A DNA stretch of 64,000 bases from Halobacterium sp. R2-5 (GCF_011734195.1 NZ_JAANTH010000003.1:62001-126000); one strand, 5' to 3'. Shown: positions 26,677 through 37,200, counted from the stretch's first letter. The notes: a model not told the origin generated them from the sequence alone. Numbers and translations are program-made.

Positions 26677-27465
26677 TTAACTGGTAGCGGTGTTGAACTG
26701 CCGAAGGTCTGTCTGGGGGTCGTTGAACGCTTTGACCCGACGCTCGATACTCTGGGTAAGGAGATCGCGACTGTACTCCTCGTCTCCGACACGAACTTCG
26801 TTGATGAGTTCTGCTTTGGCGGAGAACGCCTTGACCTCGCTTGGGAATAACTCCAAGTACGTTGGTCCGCCACGACCACTGACATACACTCCCTCAAGAC
26901 CGAGGGTGTCGATAGCGTTGTTAACGTCTATCGAGTACGTGTTCTTGGAGTTGTATCCGGTTGCATCGAACCCGACGAGGTCGTTCCCGAAGTCCTCAAT
27001 TAGATCTCGTTGCCGCTCCAAGTGCCACGTTTTCCAACCGAGTACCATCGGGTTAAACTCGAAGTCCACGCCGAACTGCTTGAACCGTTCTCCGAGCTCT
27101 CGTTGTAGCCCTACAGACCGCTTGATTTGATTCCGATTCTTCCGGGGGCTACTGGTCTCGTACGTCCACCGATCGCCAAGGTAGACGTAATCTAAGTGCT
27201 CTTCCAGTTTGAGACAGCGACGAACGATATCATCTGGCTCCCGACCGATGAGTTTCTCGCCATCCTCCCAATCCACTAGAATGAGCTTCTGGTCCGGACT
27301 GACGAGATTCTCTACGTGGTTGTCCCCGTCCAGTAGCCAGTGTGAATTGCTGTATTTGATTTGGACGTATCCGACCCTCTCGTGACCTCGGAAGAGTTCA
27401 CGCTCGTTCGAGTTGAATGGGTCAACCTTTGCTACAAATCCGTGTATTGGTGAGGCGTCCTGCAT
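26677..27465 (-). CDS. Hypothetical protein heading a nuclease operon
   Basis: 262 aa from the ATG at 27465 (MQDASPIHGFVAKVDPF); an upstream TTG at 27528 extends the frame but is less likely. The second half (FNPMVLGWKTWHLERQRDLI, VGFDATGYNSKNTYSIDVNN, LEGVYVSGRGG) alternates predicted strands and helices and faintly recalls TIM-barrel enzymes such as TGT, but no catalytic motif is certain. First gene of a four-gene operon ending in a PD-(D/E)XK protein. Function unknown. Confidence 0.55.
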   Translation of the reverse strand: MQDASPIHGFVAKVDPFNSNERELFRGHERVGYVQIKYSNSHWLLDGDNHVENLVSPDQKLILVDWEDGEKLIGREPDDIVRRCLKLEEHLDYVYLGDRWTYETSSPRKNRNQIKRSVGLQRELGERFKQFGVDFEFNPMVLGWKTWHLERQRDLIEDFGNDLVGFDATGYNSKNTYSIDVNNAIDTLGLEGVYVSGRGGPTYLELFPSEVKAFSAKAELINEVRVGDEEYSRDLLTQSIERRVKAFNDPQTDLRQFNTATS

Positions 27466-27666
27466 GGCTGTGTTCGGGTATACTTGTGTTCCATGATACC
27501 CGTCTGCACATTGGGAGTCCGCGAGCAAAAGTCTTCCCCCGAATTTTTAATCACACCTAGATTCTGCAGATGATTCGTTTGCAGAGTCTTCCGAGTTAGG
27601 GCTTCTCGGAAATACCAGACCAGTAGTGTCGAAGGACTTTACACGGTCGCTAAACGAGTGACGAGC

Positions 27667-28602
27667 ATGACCGAACACGTCCACTTTATTCCCGTAGGAT
27701 TCGACTTTGAACGTCTAATACAACCAATCTCGAAAGGCGAGCTTGAAGCGGACAGGGTTATTCTGGTCACTCACGACGGGGAGCCTGATGATAGCTCGGG
27801 TCAGGCTGCTGAACTCGCGTCGAATATGGCTAACCAACTACGGAGAACCTTCGATCTGCTGGATGTCGAGGTGGATTCCAAGGGGTTGAAAGTCGAAGAA
27901 CTGTACGATTACGAGAAAATCTACCAGCTGGCCTACGACCAACTGCTGAAAGAATTGGGTGAGGGAAACGAGGTCTACGTCAATATCTCCTCCATGCCGA
28001 GGACAGCTGCATTTGCATATGCCACTGCTGCCGACTCAATAATCACAGAATTCCAGCAAGACGGACGGTTGGAGGAGGTGCGGAAGCGACTCCACACATA
28101 CTACGTAGCTCCCGAAGAGTATCTCGTCCTTCGGATGATTGAACTCCTCGAAGACACCGAAGAAACCCTCAGTAACGCAAAATCTGAGTATGAAGATATT
28201 CGATTCCATGGACTTCATGATGAAATACAGAATCTGTTGGGTACCATCTACGAGAGTGGTGTGACGAGAGGTGCTCGTGTTCTTGATGAGGAAACTGGAC
28301 GGATGTATGTAGAATTCCCCTCGCCCCCTGGAAGTGATGTTGAAGGGTTCGAGAAACGGATTCTTGAGTTCCTTGATGACCGCGGATCGAGTGAATCGAC
28401 ATCTACGCTCGCGAAGGATTTAGCTGAAGAGATGGACGAAGAGTACGGTAACTCCTTCCGCAGTAAGGTGCAGTACAACGTTTCGAACTTGGAGGAGAAA
28501 GGCTACGTTGACCGTGAGAAGAAGGGCAATCGACTCGAGACGCAGCTCTCGACGATGGGGCGGATGTGGGTGAAAAATCGTGGGTCTGTGAGGTCGTTGT
28601 AG
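27667..28602 (+). CDS. DUF6293-type CARF-like sensor with C-terminal wHTH
   Basis: 311 aa from the ATG at 27667 (MTEHVHFIPVGFDFERLIQP); a GTG at 27658 is possible. The N-terminal Rossmann-like domain has the CARF features VILVTHDGEPD and EVYVNISSMPRTAAFAYATA, the latter like the Gly/Ser ligand-binding turn of Csa3/Csx1 proteins. The C-terminal 70 residues form a winged helix (STLAKDLAEEMDEEY, YNVSNLEEKGYVDRE). The ligand is expected to be a cyclic oligoadenylate or similar dinucleotide, from known CARF biology. No CRISPR genes are in the window. The next gene encodes a small membrane protein, 53 bp downstream. Confidence 0.7.
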   Translation: MTEHVHFIPVGFDFERLIQPISKGELEADRVILVTHDGEPDDSSGQAAELASNMANQLRRTFDLLDVEVDSKGLKVEELYDYEKIYQLAYDQLLKELGEGNEVYVNISSMPRTAAFAYATAADSIITEFQQDGRLEEVRKRLHTYYVAPEEYLVLRMIELLEDTEETLSNAKSEYEDIRFHGLHDEIQNLLGTIYESGVTRGARVLDEETGRMYVEFPSPPGSDVEGFEKRILEFLDDRGSSESTSTLAKDLAEEMDEEYGNSFRSKVQYNVSNLEEKGYVDREKKGNRLETQLSTMGRMWVKNRGSVRSL

Positions 28603-28655
28603 TCTGAGATAGAGCCGGGAGAAAACACAGAATCCCGGAGTCTAATCGTCGGGTA

Positions 28656-29063
28656 ATGTTTGACGACTCTCAGGAGACGCTACGGAAAATGCGAGGTGAT
28701 AGCTCCGCGAATAGCAAGACGTCCATGAGGACTGGGCGGAACGTCGTCCAGCGAAATGTCGGCCTCGTCTATTTGATGTTCATGTTGCTGATGATGGGTG
28801 GTGCTCTGAAGTTCCATGATGCTATTCTTCTGGCAATCTACGGTGCTCTCCCGTTCCTATTGGATTCTGTGTTGTTCATGGACACTGTGCCGCTTCTTGG
28901 TCGCTTCCTGCCCCGTGCAACACTGCTGATAGAGCTTGGCCTAGAAATGGGTGCGCTAGGTGTCGGACTCTCTCTTAGTGCTATCTATGCCATCTACCGG
29001 TACATCGGAGTCCTCAGAATGGGAATTCCGTACTACCTGTCCAAGAAGGACTGGCTCAACTAA
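28656..29063 (+). CDS. Small 3-TM membrane protein next to CARF regulator
   Basis: 135 aa. A polar, basic N-terminus of about 35 residues is followed by hydrophobic segments at about 37-52 (VGLVYLMFMLLMMGGAL), 56-72 (AILLAIYGALPFLLDSV) and 88-115 (ATLLIELGLEMGALGVGLSL). The C-terminus is short and basic. Same strand as the DUF6293 gene and probably controlled by it. Could be a membrane effector in a CARF-controlled module, by analogy with CRISPR-associated TM proteins. Speculative. Confidence 0.55.
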   Translation: MFDDSQETLRKMRGDSSANSKTSMRTGRNVVQRNVGLVYLMFMLLMMGGALKFHDAILLAIYGALPFLLDSVLFMDTVPLLGRFLPRATLLIELGLEMGALGVGLSLSAIYAIYRYIGVLRMGIPYYLSKKDWLN

Positions 29064-29377
29064 CCCGGATGCAGGTGAGTTCAACGTAGTCTTGACAGCT
29101 CGTATAGGATAAATCGGTCAATTGATTACTGGCATCAGTACACGTAACTCACTCAGCGTCAGTCAGCCTTCTACTGTATTGACTGACCGTTTTACCGCTA
29201 TTCTGGATACAGAAACGGTGTCCACAACGCCTGCTCGGCTTCGTGGTTGCAACCGTGGTGTCGTCAACCTGACTCAGCCGTCTCGTATTCGCGGAGCGTA
29301 TGATTCTCGTTGGTTGGTCGCTTGCTGAGGACAATGTAGCGGTAAGTAGCGATATCGCGCGTTGTTGTAGCGGCGAG

Positions 29378-29581
29378 TTAGCTGATTGTCTCTGTGGGGA
29401 GTTCGTCAATGGTGATGACGGTGAGTGGCATCTGGGCGAGATGGTATCCGGTTGCCATACTGACTGGTGCGATAGCGAGAATCTCGTCGTCGACAGCTTC
29501 GAGATGTCCGAGGGCCTGTTCGTGGGTTGTGACGGCCGCTGCGGGGAGGTAGTTGAGTGGGCGGAGTGCGTCGGCCTCGTC
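29378..29581 (-). pseudogene. Gene remnant of unknown family
   Basis: Within the roughly 690-bp gap between 29064 and 29756, one minus frame gives a 67-residue protein-like tail (ALRPLNYLPAAAVTTHEQAL, VSMATGYHLAQMPLTVITID) ending in TAA. It has an in-frame TAG just upstream and no start. It reads like the C-terminus of a lost enzyme. The rest of the gap shows nothing recognisable. Confidence 0.3.
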
Positions 29582-29756
29582 CTAGGAGATCGACTCATAC
29601 ACCACAGAGGGATTCCTACTACGCATTATACAGAACTATAAAATACGCTAAGGTAATTCATCCTGGGCGAGTATGGTCCGTTGAACTCCGACTAATTCAA
29701 TTCCTCTCCTACTGAAACAGCCGTTAGATCGGTGCACATATTTATCGCCGAGGACT

Positions 29757-30965
29757 CTACTCGAGTATCTCAGCTACAGTTTCTTGAGCCTTGGATACAG
29801 TAGATTCCCAGTCCCCGAAGGTTTCGCGGCACTGCTGATGAAACTCGGGCTGATGTGTAGCCATCTCTTCAGCGCTAGGAATATCGCCTGTATAATTCAG
29901 AAACCAGATTACATACCATACGAGTGATTCTTCGCTATCTGCGTCAGAGGGCGTATCAGACGAAGGGATCCCTGCCACATTTCGGATATTTTCTATCGAC
30001 GAAAAATGGCGATAATAAGCGCTAATAGAGTACTTGCTGAACTCTTGAATGTCTCCGTATCGTGGAGTCCCTTGCAAACGAGTTGAAACAGCTCTAAGGT
30101 CGGAAATGAGTTCCTCATCTCCTATAGATCTACCATCACTGGGGGCTTCCCCAGTTGCCTCGTGTAAAGCCTCATTCCACGTCCCGAAGCGCGTTAATAT
30201 AGTTTGAAAACTAAATCTGCCAAATTCCCGATAATCATTAGATGTGGGAGGCTGCTCCACAGATTCTCTGACTTCCGCAATATCTCCTAACAACTCACCA
30301 TCTGAGATTTCCGTCGGTGGCCTCTCAGGTTGGTTTTCAAAGCCCGCCAAAGCCGTCGCTATTGAGACTGATTCATAGTTGCGTACATAGGTGTCGGGAT
30401 CATGGGGACTTCTCCGTTTCAAATCACTCGAGTTAGGGACCTCCCCTACCTTTTCCCCTAACTTTTGGAGTGCAATCAGCAAATCATCGCCCTTCATTCC
30501 ATGGCCGACCCGGCCAATAAATTTGTTCTCCAAACCGGCCTCAACAAGAGCCGCGTACCAGTTCTCGAACTCAGAACGGTAATTTGAGTATCTATACTCT
30601 GAATATTCCGGGATATCTGCAACCCTCGGAACTCGACTTACCTCGGTGAAAATATCACGGAGACTTGCAATCAAGTCGTCTCTGGTTGGCACGTCTCGTT
30701 CAAGTTGAGCTGGAACGTTATACCCAGCTTCGTCTAATGCCGCTTCGAACGCCCTGAATTCACTCGTATATTCCTCATATTGGTGGTTCCCATGGTTCTG
30801 AATATCCTTCTTATCAGGAGGTCTACGAACGATATCGCCCACCTGTCGCAGATCGTTAACTAGAGTTTCGGTGGTAGGACTACAATCGTCCTCGGTCATC
30901 CGTTCTCTCCCGATAACCCTCGTACTCCCGTTGATTTCGACTGACTCCACATACCGCGTCATCAT
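29757..30965 (-). CDS. Multi-copy homing-endonuclease-associated-repeat protein
   Basis: 402 aa. About five copies of a 60-70-residue unit follow the pattern: helix, 'G(x)xP...DI..../YS...Y...F..W..AL.EAG'. Examples are SRVPRVADIPEYSEYRYSNY then FENWYAALVEAGL, and EQPPTSNDYREFGRFSFQTI then FGTWNEALHEATG. This is the HNH/homing-endonuclease-associated repeat, a small helical DNA-binding domain. No nuclease domain is attached here, so the protein may be a DNA-binding factor. The gene at the right end of the window encodes the same repeat. ATG at 30965, with ATG also at 30962. Confidence 0.7.
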   Translation of the reverse strand: MMTRYVESVEINGSTRVIGRERMTEDDCSPTTETLVNDLRQVGDIVRRPPDKKDIQNHGNHQYEEYTSEFRAFEAALDEAGYNVPAQLERDVPTRDDLIASLRDIFTEVSRVPRVADIPEYSEYRYSNYRSEFENWYAALVEAGLENKFIGRVGHGMKGDDLLIALQKLGEKVGEVPNSSDLKRRSPHDPDTYVRNYESVSIATALAGFENQPERPPTEISDGELLGDIAEVRESVEQPPTSNDYREFGRFSFQTILTRFGTWNEALHEATGEAPSDGRSIGDEELISDLRAVSTRLQGTPRYGDIQEFSKYSISAYYRHFSSIENIRNVAGIPSSDTPSDADSEESLVWYVIWFLNYTGDIPSAEEMATHQPEFHQQCRETFGDWESTVSKAQETVAEILE

Positions 30966-31041
30966 CTATTGGGGTGCCTTGTTGTGTGTTCCCCTATCTG
31001 CGTAGAGTGTCCACCATTGGACATCCGTAGAAGTTGAATTA

Positions 31042-31725
31042 CTACCTGATGCGCTTGGTAGGGTTTGGGGAATTAGCCGATATCGAGTCTACCTCTGATA
31101 GTTGCAGTTGCTTTGTGAGGCCGTTTGAACTGGTCAGCTGTAATGTGGTGTGCCCCTGTATTTTCTCGGCATAGAGCGTCTCCAGTTCGTCTTCAGAATC
31201 GACTTTAATCTGGAATGGGCAACCTTGTGCTCTCGCACTCCACTGTCGATTTGTGTACGCATCCCAGCATTCTGTACAGACAGTACGATCCGCGTTTTCG
31301 TAGAGGTCCCCCTCAAACGTCACTGTCTCAAACGGAATGAGATTCTCGATAGCATCGGAAAGACAAAGCAAGTTTGCAACCAATATTCTCCCTTCATCGT
31401 TTCGCCTGAGTCCAACGAGATGGCTGTCATATACCGCGTATTCTTCGTACTGTGAGTTATCGTGGGAAGCGTTCTGACATTGCTCGCAGTGAACCTCTTG
31501 GAATTCTGGATCCTGGAGTTCGAAGTCCTCCCCTTCGATGGGAACGGAGAATCCCGGCTCACACAGCGTTTGATATCCGAACGCTGTCTCAGTTACACTC
31601 AGCCAATGCTCTGTCAAAAGATGTATGATTCCCTCTCCGTCTGTTGCATAGCGGTTCAACAAGCTGGTACAATCAAGCAGCTCAAGAGTTGAAAAGCCCC
31701 GTGTATGGGAACCCAGCACATACAC
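31042..31725 (-). CDS. Hypothetical protein with two CxxC knuckles
   Basis: 227 aa. CEQCQ (near residue 79) and CTECW (near 154) are far apart but could pair in a zinc ribbon, with a long insertion between them. The N-terminus (RYATDGEGIIHLLTEHWLSV) is helical. No catalytic motif or membrane segment. It lies 75 bp upstream of the repeat protein on the same strand. Higher AT content than core genes. Function unknown. Confidence 0.5.
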   Translation of the reverse strand: MYVLGSHTRGFSTLELLDCTSLLNRYATDGEGIIHLLTEHWLSVTETAFGYQTLCEPGFSVPIEGEDFELQDPEFQEVHCEQCQNASHDNSQYEEYAVYDSHLVGLRRNDEGRILVANLLCLSDAIENLIPFETVTFEGDLYENADRTVCTECWDAYTNRQWSARAQGCPFQIKVDSEDELETLYAEKIQGHTTLQLTSSNGLTKQLQLSEVDSISANSPNPTKRIR

Positions 31726-31883
31726 CCGCTGTCGTCAGCAATAAAGTCGCTGTCAGAGAAGACTGGACTCGGCGGCTACCGATTGTCGGACTTCCCACGA
31801 TTGTTCGACGGGATTCTGTCCCAAAATGTCCGGTAAGCAGAGTTGCCAATGGTTCGTATCGTTCCCGTGGAGGGAGACCACTA

Positions 31884-32921
31884 TCAAGGTCGAAGGGGTA
31901 GTCGATACCGCTCAAGCGTACCGCCAGTTATCTGTAGCAGCCACGCAGCAGGTTCGTATCCTTCCGAGTTCCGCGCGATGCTCGTGGTTGCGCCGGCGTA
32001 GAACGCGCGAAACCGTTCCCCGCTGGCCTTGTAGACATCACCTATGTAGGCTCGCTTGTTCTTGTGCAGGTCGCCGAGGGCAAGTGCATCCAATTTGACT
32101 TCGCTTGCCTCCACCAGCTGCCCAATTGAAATTCCATCTCTGGCAATGGGATCGACAGCCTCATGCCACGCCAATATCTGGTAAGCGTTCCGTGGCGCGT
32201 CACCGGCAGGGGCCACTTCTAAGAGTCCGTCCGCAGATGCATCGGCGTCCATCCCGTAGAGGGCAAGCGTACCCTCACCGAGCAACTGGGGCTCGTTCGA
32301 GAGATGTATCATTCGGCCTGCCTTGGTCTGTGACCGAAGGAATGCGTCTCCACGGTCGCACCCGTGGTGGCCCCGAACGTAGTACACCAGAATGCCAGCG
32401 TCGGCCAACAGCTCGACGTGTTCTTCGACAATCTGTATGGTCGCTTCATCGATGTCGTCGTCGAAGATATCGCCAGTGAGGAGGATCGCATCCACCCGAG
32501 ATGTGACCGCGAGATTGATTGCATCAAGAAATCGCTCCAACTGATTTGCATTCCCCATATGTTCCTTATCGGTCAGAGGACGACCGAGGTGGGTGTCACT
32601 CACGTGGAGAAGACTCACCTCCGGAGTCTGGGGATGTCCGACTCTCGAGATTTGGGTATTCGCAGCGGTTTCGTGTCGGGCCTTGTTGGCCTCGACAGGA
32701 TTCCGCTTGACCCCTTCTAACTCATACGTCGAGCCGACTCGCCACTCGACCTGTCCGTGGTGCTTGCTCCACACCCGAAGGTCAGAAAGGCGTTCGTCGG
32801 CGTCTTCAACGGGGATTTCGTGATTGCCGTGTCGATCAAATTTGGGCGGCCCCAGCACTCGTACAGTGATGTCCGTTGTCTCTACCTTCTCCACTCTCTC
32901 TGGAGAACCACGAAGGGGCAA
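31884..32921 (-). CDS. Mre11/SbcD-like metallophosphoesterase with altered metal ligands
   Basis: 345 aa. After about 100 residues without homology I can name, the phosphoesterase core begins. SLLHVSDTHLG supplies D-x-H and AILLTGDIFDD supplies GD. The GNHD/E motif is replaced by VRGHHGCD. LAWHE follows, and the final GHxH is replaced by LALGDLHKN. So one Asn and one His ligand are substituted in an otherwise exonuclease-like frame. It may be a catalytically altered or dead relative, or use a rearranged site. The N-terminal region (KVETTDITVRVLGPPKFD) could be a nucleic-acid-binding OB-like fold. No SbcC/Rad50 partner is adjacent. Standing between a repeat protein and a GmrSD gene, it fits a defence setting. 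Confidence 0.65.
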   Translation of the reverse strand: MPLRGSPERVEKVETTDITVRVLGPPKFDRHGNHEIPVEDADERLSDLRVWSKHHGQVEWRVGSTYELEGVKRNPVEANKARHETAANTQISRVGHPQTPEVSLLHVSDTHLGRPLTDKEHMGNANQLERFLDAINLAVTSRVDAILLTGDIFDDDIDEATIQIVEEHVELLADAGILVYYVRGHHGCDRGDAFLRSQTKAGRMIHLSNEPQLLGEGTLALYGMDADASADGLLEVAPAGDAPRNAYQILAWHEAVDPIARDGISIGQLVEASEVKLDALALGDLHKNKRAYIGDVYKASGERFRAFYAGATTSIARNSEGYEPAAWLLQITGGTLERYRLPLRP

Positions 32922-33080
32922 TGAGTCTTCTCACTGCAGCGTGTCCAAACAACTCCCAAACGACAGAACGTAGCGCTACATAGAGAACCTGTACTTGGCA
33001 TCTCCTTCCTAGGATTTGTTTGCAGTTGAGGAGTCCAACAGCGCCACTATGTTTTCCATACTTTACGAGAACACCACGGC

Positions 33081-33346
33081 ATGCCCGACGCCACCAACTG
33101 TACGGCCGGCACCATCGCCACCCCGAATCCCGCCCATCGAACACCCACAGACACCGCTGGCGACACCAAAGCCTGCTTCGAGACCAACGACTACGACTCC
33201 CACCCGTCTACGCCGACAACACCCCCGTCGGCTACATCACTATCGACACCCTCCACGCCCGCCACGACGAAACCGCCCACGCCGACGTCGCCCTCAATCC
33301 CATCCACTATGCCCACTTCTCCACGTCACCACCATCATCACCACCC
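33081..33346 (+). pseudogene. Decayed small Cys-containing protein
   Basis: The frame from 33081 starts MPDATNCTAGTIATPNPAHR and shifts after FETNDYDS. The next frame continues with VYADNTPVGYITIDTLHARH and NPIHYAHF. C-ending codons dominate both halves, typical of haloarchaeal genes. Reads as one frameshifted gene of about 85 codons; family unknown. Confidence 0.35.
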
Positions 33347-33397
33347 ACGAAGCATGCTGGGACGCACCCGGCTACACCAACCACCACACCGCAAGCC

Positions 33398-33535
33398 GCC
33401 GACGAACTCATGAAAAACACCTACCGCACACTCATGAGTCGCGGCATGAAAGGCTGCTACATCTACTGCTGCGACAACCAACTCCACGACTACCTCAACA
33501 AACGCATCTCCAGCGTTGCCACCGGCAACGAATAG
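33398..33535 (+). pseudogene. C-terminal remnant of a DUF2075-type helicase/ATPase
   Basis: About 45 codons (ADELMKNTYRTLMSRGMKGC, YIYCCDNQLHDYLNKR) match the ending of DUF2075 DNA/RNA helicases, where KNTYRVLMTRGMKGC is the motif VI region with the arginine finger. Everything upstream, including the P-loop, is missing. A gene shard next to another decayed gene. Confidence 0.6.
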
Positions 33536-33752
33536 CCACACAAGCAGCCACCAGTTGTTGCTACCACTGCTCCTGTAGGCGGGAAAGCGCTCTAATGAAC
33601 GCCCATCTCCTCAAAGTCTTTCTCAGCATTTGGCCACCCCACACTGCGTTTCTACTAGTATGGCGCAATCTCCTCTGAACAGATCTATCGCTAAGTACAA
33701 AGGGTATTCTCGCTGATGTAGATGCGTACTATTCATCCATTACCATGAACGG

Positions 33753-34167
33753 CTATGTAATACCCGCAGTACGCGGAAGCCGTAAGGTTGCCTCCGCCGT
33801 TTCTTCCACGCTGTTTGAAACCTGTTCGGTTTCATTGTACTCAGCCATAGTGCCCCTGAGGGAGTTGGGGTAAAACAGCCCAGCGCAAAACGCGCCGCCC
33901 CTTCTGCACCCGCGCCCACGACACTACCGGCTGCGTAGCTGCCGGACACGCGCTCTACACAGGGACCAGTACTGGACAACACTCCGGCCGGGTACCCTGC
34001 CGGACCCCCTTAGATACCCATGCGAGTGTGGCTAAGGCCACAATTCCGAAACACCCCGAACCACTACTCGCTCCACCGATAGCCGAAAGGGCCACCGAGC
34101 AATGGTCCAGAGACTTGACTACCAGAGGGTTTCGAAGAGCGTTGCCAGGGTAAGCGGAGGTCGTCAA
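33753..34167 (-). other. Decayed Gly/Ala/Ser-rich peptide region
   Basis: Minus frames give an LDHCSVALSAIGGASSGSGC-type hydrophobic stretch and, in a shifted frame, a GSYAAGSVVGAGAEGAARF stretch with Cys and Phe. Downstream, an intact 31-codon acidic ORF (33753-33848, starting MAEYNETEQVSNSVEE) begins with ATG. The composition recalls secreted bacteriocin-like peptides, but no homology is claimed. Probably a broken small-protein locus. Confidence 0.25.
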
Positions 34168-34204
34168 AATCGGCTGCCAACCGACTACTGTTCGGCGGTG
34201 CCAA

Positions 34205-37200
34205 CTACGCAGTTCGTCGCAAGTCTAAGCGCCGATCAATATCCTCTCTCACGAGCTGCTCAACGTCGTCGTCAAACTCGTCGGGGGATCCTTCAATCGT
34301 GACTGACTCGAGCAGTTTCTCGATGATGTGCGTCTTACGTTTAATCATTGTCTCATAATTCCACTTCTCATTGTACTCGTCCACAGTCGGACCAATCGAA
34401 GATGTTTCGTCTACTTTCTTGAATGACATTAACTTCGAGACGGAGTTCTTGACTTTTCCCTCGTACTCGGTTGGCTCTAGGTCACTTTCTGGAATACCCC
34501 GATCCAATTCAGTAGTAATCGTCGAGATGGCTGCGCCTCCACGAGAGTTGATGAGTAGTCCCAGAACCCCCGCTAGTTCCTCGTCGGACAGCCCAGCCTC
34601 ATCCGCAAGCTCTTCGGTAATGTTCACTATATCATCCATTCTAAATTCGTGCTCTAGCAGATACTCCTCGGCGTGTTCCAAGTCATCTCGGCAGACCAGA
34701 TAGTAGAAACACGCTTTCTTGGCGAAGAGTTTGTTCTTCACCGTCGAATTATCGCTCCGAATGAGCAGGAGCATATTCCCGATGTCCTTCACGAAGAGGT
34801 CTGTGATGTCATCTTCATCTGCTTCGGAAAGTTCTGGGTCATTCGGATCGAGATTATCTATTTTCTGCATGATGGTTTTCGCGCTGTCAACACCATCGAA
34901 GAAGTGTTCTAACCAGGCACTCTTCGCGTCAACATCGGTGTTAATGACGTACGTTTGAGGGAAGATATGTTCGACTGTGAGGTCGGCTTCAGGATTGACC
35001 CAGAAGTGCCCCGATGTATAGGTGCCCCGAGTATCGGTTTCTAGAAGCTCGTCCTCAAGGAGCTTCAAGTACAGCGTTTCCACCTTCTTAGCCGTCCATC
35101 CTTCCTTGCGTACGAGTTGATTAATTACGGAATCGCCTTCGAGTCCGTTTGGCAAGTGCCGCTTCAGCATTTTCCGAACTTCCTCCGGAGCGTACTTGTC
35201 GAGATTTCCTGAGTTGTATTTCTGGCAGGCCGTCGGGAATAGGTCCGAGATGATGGTGGATGCAATGTCTTGGCCAAAGAATGAGTAGCGATAGATAATC
35301 CGTTCAACGGTGCGTAGGATCTCGACCATTGACTCTCCTTGATTCGTCTCGTCGGAGAAATTCTTGTAAACAGATAGAACAAAGGGTTCCCAAACGTTCC
35401 CGACTCTATTGAGGTGCTTAAACACCACTTCGCACTCATCTTTCAGGCTTTGATCTCTGTCATCGTCAATGTGGAGACCGTTGATTTCATCAGTATCATC
35501 GGGTAGTTGAGCCTCCTTGATATCGTGATATCGCTCAGAGTAGTCGTTCAGCGTCTGTAGGCTTGAGTCTGGGTTTCCTAACAGTATAGATTCAATCTCC
35601 GGATTCCCAACTTTTCGTAGACTAAAGAGTGACTTCACGTCTTCCTCACTCGGGTTCTCAATCCCCTGTTCAGCAATCAAGTAGTTTTTCAAGAACTGAA
35701 TGACGGTATCGTCATCGTCGCTAAATCGCTTGACAATCTCGTTCCAATCGCCTGGATTGGATGCATCTGAGGCAATAACACGTGCTCGGATGATGTCCGA
35801 GACATCCAGATCCTTGCCACGATCATTAAGCGATTGGAAAATCTCAATTTTATACTCGTCGTCTGAGAGAGAAAATTCTGCGTAGACTACCCGCATTGCG
35901 TGCAGTAACATCAGGAAGATGTTGATCAGTAGTGTTGGACGATGATTGGGGTCCGAGCACAATTGCTCCAGAATTGGTTCGTCCTTCTGTAAGTCGTCAA
36001 CCTCGTCGAATGAGACACTTATACTCAGTACTTCGAGCGTATAGGAACCGTCGTCCTCGTCAGGCTCGTCCTCCGATTCGTCATCCACAGCATCGTCGAC
36101 TTCCGGAATGCTGAACTCAACAATTCCGTCATCGTCCGTCGACTTTTCTAACTCATTAATCGAAACATCTGTGTTATTGGCCGGGTCTCCATTGTGAAAT
36201 ATCTGGAGTCGAATCTCCTCACTGTCGGAGTAGCAATCCATGACTTCGTACTGATCAGTCTTAGAGACCAGGCTCGAGGCGTCCGAAAAAGAGAACACTC
36301 GGCTTGTGTCGTGCTTCCGTGCGATGAGCTTGCTGGCGTCCGGGAAGCTTGAGAGATCAATTGTTTCTCTCCCCACCTCATCTGTTTGCGTACGGTGGAC
36401 GATGTCATCGCCGTCAGTGACGACGAGGTCAACATTCATCGCGGGGTATCCTTCAGTCGTACATTTTATCGTGACCTCGTCGCCATCTACCTGCTCAATC
36501 GACGCGTCTAGGGTATTGTCGATGCACCCGTTGACGACTCCTAGCACTTTGCCAATCTCTTCTCGGTACGTGTGGTTCGCATGCAGAAGCCGCTCGTGGG
36601 ACTTACTATAGTAAATAGTCCCGGGCTCAGAAGAGGAGAGGTGATCGTTGATGTCCTTCGGGTCAATGCCAAGATGTTTGTCTAACACCGTCTCGAGACC
36701 AATTCGTCGTCCATCGGATTCAATATCAATCCCTTCGGCGTGGGATACAGTACGTGAGGCGTCTTCCTGAAATAGCAGCTCGAGATAAGGCTGGTCGATG
36801 TCACTCGGACTCAACACTGGTTGTCTGCCATCGTAGAGCATATCCTTGAGGCATTCGGGACCAATAATGAACTCGACTAAGTCCCAGACATCGTCTCGGG
36901 AAGTCGGATCTGTGTTTTCCTCTAACGCAGTAAGATACCGGCGAATGTTCAACAAGACCAGAAGCAGTGTGGTTAAGCGCTGTTGGCCATCAATAATCTC
37001 GAGTGTATTCCGTTCATCAGCGACGTACATTGACCCCATGTAGAATTCTGGGATGTCACTTCCGCCGACGTTGCTCAGAGCGTCTCGAATACTGTGCCAG
37101 AACTGCCGATTCTGTTTTTTGTCCCACGAGTAGTTCCGCTGATAATCGGGGATTTCGAATTTGGAATAGCTCCCATTAAGAACAGCTCCCAGGAGCAGCC

